From: Gammaproteobacteria bacterium UBA4421
Lineage (GTDB): Bacteria; Pseudomonadota; Gammaproteobacteria; Pseudomonadales; Azotimanducaceae
Assembly: GCA_002389675.1 (NCBI GenBank)
Contig: DGQF01000062.1
Span: forward strand, 1 to 8,050
Direction: 5' to 3'
DNA: 8,050 nt
Below are positions 6,462 to 8,050 of this stretch, in pieces. Below the pieces are notes generated by a model. That model saw only the letters and a program-made list of their open reading frames with translations. It was not told the DNA's origin and did no database searches. Position numbers and translations under genes: made by a program. The number at the start of each line of letters is the position of its first letter. Position 1 is the first letter of the stretch.

Positions 6462-6748
6462 TCGCTTGGGGCGCCCCATTTTTCGAAGAAAAATTCATAT
6501 TTTAGGTAGCTGGTGTTGAATTCATTACCGCTTTGGTGAGGCAATAGCGGGCTCGACTGAAAGAGGCGCCAGCCTGCATAGAGTGCATCTAACCCGCTCT
6601 GATAGGGAGGTTCACTGCTGTCTCCAGCCATATGTAGATGCTGCTTGGTGCCATCATACTGGCTCCAGCCAACTACCTTGCTGTCCAAAGCAGAGGTTTC
6701 AAGATAAAGTACCAGCACTTGCTGGCGCCAGTCATGTTGATCCGCCAC
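6458..6748 (-). CDS. Small protein of unknown function, first gene of the oxygenase operon
   Basis: This 96-residue soluble protein has no signal peptide or membrane segment. I cannot assign a family with confidence. Visible features are a strand-like 'VLVLYLET' near the N-terminus, 'KVVGWSQYDG', 'GDSSEPPYQSGLDALYAGWRLFQSSPLL' across about 42-69 and an aromatic C-terminal 'YLKYEFFFEKW'. The compact mix of strands and one helix looks like a real small alpha/beta domain. The gene is supported by a good start: GTG at 6748 with AGGAG six bases upstream (6755-6759), and by its ATGA overlap with the oxygenase gene. An ATG at 6750 is out of frame and gives only a short peptide. Tight coupling suggests an accessory, substrate-handling or regulatory partner of the oxygenase; that is inference. 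Confidence 0.75.
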   Translation of the reverse strand: MADQHDWRQQVLVLYLETSALDSKVVGWSQYDGTKQHLHMAGDSSEPPYQSGLDALYAGWRLFQSSPLLPHQSGNEFNTSYLKYEFFFEKWGAPSE

Positions 6749-6754
6749 ATGCGA

Positions 6755-6759
6755 CTCCT
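6755..6759 (-). promoter_or_regulatory. Ribosome binding site selecting a GTG start
   Basis: On the minus strand AGGAG lies six bases before GTG at 6748. This supports a GTG start over the overlapping out-of-frame ATG at 6750. Confidence 0.65.
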
Positions 6760-6801
6760 GGAGTCCGCTAAAAGATAGACCAGGTGATTGCCACGGCAGT
6801 A

Positions 6802-6844
6802 ATATCCTGCATGACGCCAGCCTTGGGTGTCAGGATATCATGCA
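6802..6844. repeat. Nested alternative inverted repeats in a divergent intergenic region
   Basis: Two exclusive pairings are visible. First, ATATCC plus TGACGCC (6802-6807 and 6812-6818, with TGCA bulged) pairs with GGTGTCA-GGATAT (6826-6838), 13 pairs including one G-U and a seven-base loop. Second, TGCATGA (6808-6814) pairs perfectly with TCATGCA (6838-6844). The same bases form an imperfect direct repeat, 11 of 14 identical, at 6802-6815 and 6835-6848. It lies between divergent genes, so it could be an operator or a structured RNA. Confidence 0.45.
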
Positions 6845-6847
6845 AGT

Positions 6848-6884
6848 CCCAGAGGATGCACCGGCTCTGTGGGGGCGCTTTTTT
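6848..6884 (+). terminator. Terminator-like hairpin upstream of the TonB-domain lipoprotein
   Basis: CC-CAGAG (6848-6854) pairs with CTCTG-T-GG (6865-6872, T bulged) around a ten-base loop, and six T residues follow at 6879-6884 after a GC-rich spacer of six bases. No + strand gene lies upstream within the intergenic region, so it would end a short untranslated RNA, attenuate the lipoprotein gene, or be chance. The gap between stem and T tract weakens the call. Confidence 0.35.
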
Positions 6885-6917
6885 ATTCGGCAATCAACTC
6901 GATAATTTGGTTTGAAT

Positions 6918-7283
6918 ATGAATATAAGTCATCTACTTCTAGTGGTTGTTTGCTGCTTCTTGATGATCAGTTGCGCAAGCCAAAGTCGACCTCTGCAGTT
7001 AGTTGGTGGTGAGGGGCCAAGGTATCCTGCAGGTGCAAAAGAGTTGGGGTTAGAAGGCCGCGTGATGATTAACTACGATGTCGATGAGCGGGGCCAAGTG
7101 GTTAACGCACGGGTTGTCAGCAGCAGCCCCGCAGGGGTTTTTGACCAGGCCGCGCTGCAAGCGGTAAGCAGCTGGAGGTTCAATCCGATGCAGGTTGGGG
7201 GTGTTGTGAAGGAGTCGAAAAACTTGCTCAGTGAAGTGGTTTTTTCCCTTGATGGTAAAGATCGTTACGACAGCTTTGAATAG
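6918..7283 (+). CDS. Stand-alone TonB C-terminal-domain lipoprotein
   Basis: This 121-residue protein is almost entirely one TonB_C domain (about 33-111), with the family pattern 'RYPAGAKELGLEGRV...' followed by 'DVDERGQVVNARVVSSSP', 'FDQAALQAVSSWRFNP' and a last strand 'SEVVFSL'. The N-terminus is a short lipoprotein signal: a hydrophobic stretch at 6-16 and the lipobox-like 'MISC' with C19 as the lipidated cysteine (Met at -3 is not ideal). Classical TonB has an inner-membrane helix that engages ExbB/ExbD and a long proline-rich linker; both are missing, so it probably cannot transmit proton-motive force and may instead bind or scaffold an envelope partner. An uncleaved membrane anchor is the alternative. 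Start ATG at 6918, with TTG at 6912 possible; no strong ribosome binding site. It converges on the thioesterase gene, 26 bases apart. Confidence 0.87.
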   Translation: MNISHLLLVVVCCFLMISCASQSRPLQLVGGEGPRYPAGAKELGLEGRVMINYDVDERGQVVNARVVSSSPAGVFDQAALQAVSSWRFNPMQVGGVVKESKNLLSEVVFSLDGKDRYDSFE

Positions 7284-7309
7284 TGGCTTGCGTTTATGCT
7301 GAGCGGGCA

Positions 7310-7759
7310 TCAGTTCAAGCGGATCAAGTACAACCCGCTGAACTGACACGCTGTTTTCCCGGCCGCCACAATTTCAGTGGTTAATGTCAGCCGAGCTTTG
7401 CCAGTCTCGCCAAGTGTTTTAAACAGAGATTCGTGGCCGCGAAGACTTGTCATCGCGACGATGTCTTCTTTGACGGGAGAGGCAAAATCGATGTTGCCTT
7501 TGGCGTGAATAATTGAGGCGTCTATTTCTCTTTCCCACAAAGCCAAGTACAAAAGCCCCCATGCGGTGAGGGCCTCTATTGCATACAGGCTGCCGGCAAA
7601 TGCGGTTCCGTGTGTATTTGTGTTTCCAGCCAAGGGCGTTTGTGTGGTTAGTCGTTGGTTTGTGTAGGAAACGGGTTTGATGCCCATTGCTCTAGTCAGC
7701 GGGAAATCGTCGCGCCAGAGAACGTCTAACCTGTTGCAGAGAGAATTTGAGTCGGACAT
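7310..7759 (-). CDS. YiiD_C-type hotdog-fold thioesterase
   Basis: This 149-residue protein matches the YiiD C-terminal-domain family, a hotdog-fold group annotated as putative thioesterases. The diagnostic segment is 'TPLAGNTNTHGTAFAGSLYAIEALTAWGLLYL' across 41-72, with 'N.N.HGT.F.GS' as its core, followed by 'GNIDFASPVKEDIVA' (88-102), the usual hotdog strand run. Members are thought to hydrolyse acyl thioesters such as acyl-CoA; the natural substrate is unsettled. In E. coli YiiD this domain is fused to an acetyltransferase; here it stands alone. I chose the ATG at 7759 because the domain begins there; the open frame extends to 7861, but that extra leader is not family-like. No strong ribosome binding site is visible. 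It lies downstream of the nitroreductase gene on the same strand. Confidence 0.88.
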   Translation of the reverse strand: MSDSNSLCNRLDVLWRDDFPLTRAMGIKPVSYTNQRLTTQTPLAGNTNTHGTAFAGSLYAIEALTAWGLLYLALWEREIDASIIHAKGNIDFASPVKEDIVAMTSLRGHESLFKTLGETGKARLTLTTEIVAAGKTACQFSGLYLIRLN

Positions 7760-7838
7760 ATTGCAGTGTGCCAGTTGGTTAACTTTGGGGTATGTGTTGA
7801 ACGATGCATGGATGCGGCTTGCCAGCTGATGCTGTATC

Positions 7839-7857
7839 GCGCGCCTGATTGGCGCGC
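7839..7857. repeat. GC-rich perfect hairpin between the nitroreductase and thioesterase genes
   Basis: GCGCGCC-TGATT-GGCGCGC is a seven-pair, all-GC stem with a five-base loop in the 123-base gap. On the minus strand the T run lies before the hairpin, not after, so it is not a standard intrinsic terminator in either direction. It could stabilise or pause the downstream transcript. Confidence 0.5.
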
Positions 7858-7882
7858 CCAAAAAACTCAGCGACGAGGCAGG

Positions 7883-8050
7883 TTACCAGGTGTTCCAGTG
7901 CGTAATGCCTGCTACTGGAGCGCGTTTGGCTCGTTTGAACTCTGTACCCAGAGTGTAGGCAACGGGCAATAAGGCGACCTGTAAAACGTCGTCCGGTAAC
8001 CCGAGGATTTCGGCTGCTTCAGCCTGATGAAGCAGGTGCAGCGTGGTAAG
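7883..8050 (-). CDS. Nitroreductase-family protein, C-terminal part only
   Basis: Reading the minus strand from the window edge gives 55 open codons ending at TAA (7883-7885). The peptide contains 'EILGLPDDVLQVALLPVAYT' and then 'GTEFKRAKRAPV' and ends 'ITHWNTW'. This closely fits the C-terminal end of FMN-dependent nitroreductase-like oxidoreductases ('GIPDDVTQVALIPVAYT.GTDF..A.R.P...V.HWDRW', recalled from memory). Such enzymes reduce nitro, quinone or other electron-poor substrates with NAD(P)H; the catalytic and FMN-contacting parts lie outside the window. The gene is 5'-truncated by the window edge, not broken. The thioesterase starts 123 bases downstream on the same strand, so the pair might be co-transcribed, although the GC hairpin lies between them. 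Confidence 0.8.
   Translation of the reverse strand, partial: LTTLHLLHQAEAAEILGLPDDVLQVALLPVAYTLGTEFKRAKRAPVAGITHWNTW

Noticed and set aside
6748..6750. ATG at 6750 as the start of the first gene of the oxygenase operon
   Set aside because: It is out of frame with the 96-residue gene and gives a peptide of only about 50 residues. The GTG at 6748 has the better ribosome binding site spacing.
7760..7861. Extended N-terminus of the thioesterase
   Set aside because: The 34 extra residues do not match the family, contain the GC hairpin sequence and lack a ribosome binding site. The domain starts at the ATG at 7759.
7766..7972. Plus-strand 68-codon open frame near the right edge
   Set aside because: It is antisense to the nitroreductase C-terminus, which has a clear family signature, and its translation shows no recognisable pattern.
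1..8050. CRISPR array, transposon, integron, prophage or defence system
   Set aside because: No regularly spaced repeats, transposase or integrase motifs, terminal repeats or defence-type domains were seen. All supported genes look like chromosomal metabolic or envelope genes.

Overview
The window looks like chromosomal DNA from a gammaproteobacterium, probably free-living or marine. The inference rests on the protein families: a DUF2970 membrane protein, a YiiD_C-type thioesterase and a KdsD/GutQ-type sugar-phosphate isomerase are typical of that class. Twelve protein genes are supported, one of them cut by the right edge. Coding density is high. I see no rRNA, tRNA, CRISPR array, insertion sequence or phage gene, and no gene-free stretch longer than about 170 bases.

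Left block (28-1644, + strand): an exported SnoaL/NTF2-like protein, a GNAT acetyltransferase and a carboxymuconolactone decarboxylase/AhpD-type protein with a CxxC motif. They lie in tandem with short gaps and may share a transcript, but their functions do not obviously connect.

Central block (1662-5293): the most interesting part. A short SIS-domain isomerase (KdsD/GutQ type without CBS domains, - strand) is divergent, across 76 bases, from a + strand pair: a cytoplasmic-looking family 20 beta-N-acetylhexosaminidase and an overlapping kinase resembling bifidobacterial N-acetylhexosamine 1-kinase (NahK). My reading is a cytoplasmic amino-sugar salvage unit: the hexosaminidase frees GlcNAc/GalNAc from imported oligosaccharides and the kinase phosphorylates it at C1. 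The isomerase may be a specialised partner or an unrelated neighbour.

Third block (6748 down to 5285, - strand): three overlapping genes, namely a small protein of unknown function, a phytanoyl-CoA dioxygenase-like Fe(II)/2-oxoglutarate oxygenase and a DUF2970 membrane protein. The first two join by an ATGA overlap and the last two by 14 bases, so they look like one translationally coupled operon. Its end overlaps the end of the kinase gene tail to tail.

Right block (6749-8050): a 169-base intergenic region with nested inverted repeats and a terminator-like hairpin on the + strand, then a small lipoprotein made almost wholly of a TonB C-terminal domain. After it come two - strand genes: a YiiD_C-type thioesterase and the C-terminal end of a nitroreductase-family protein running off the window.
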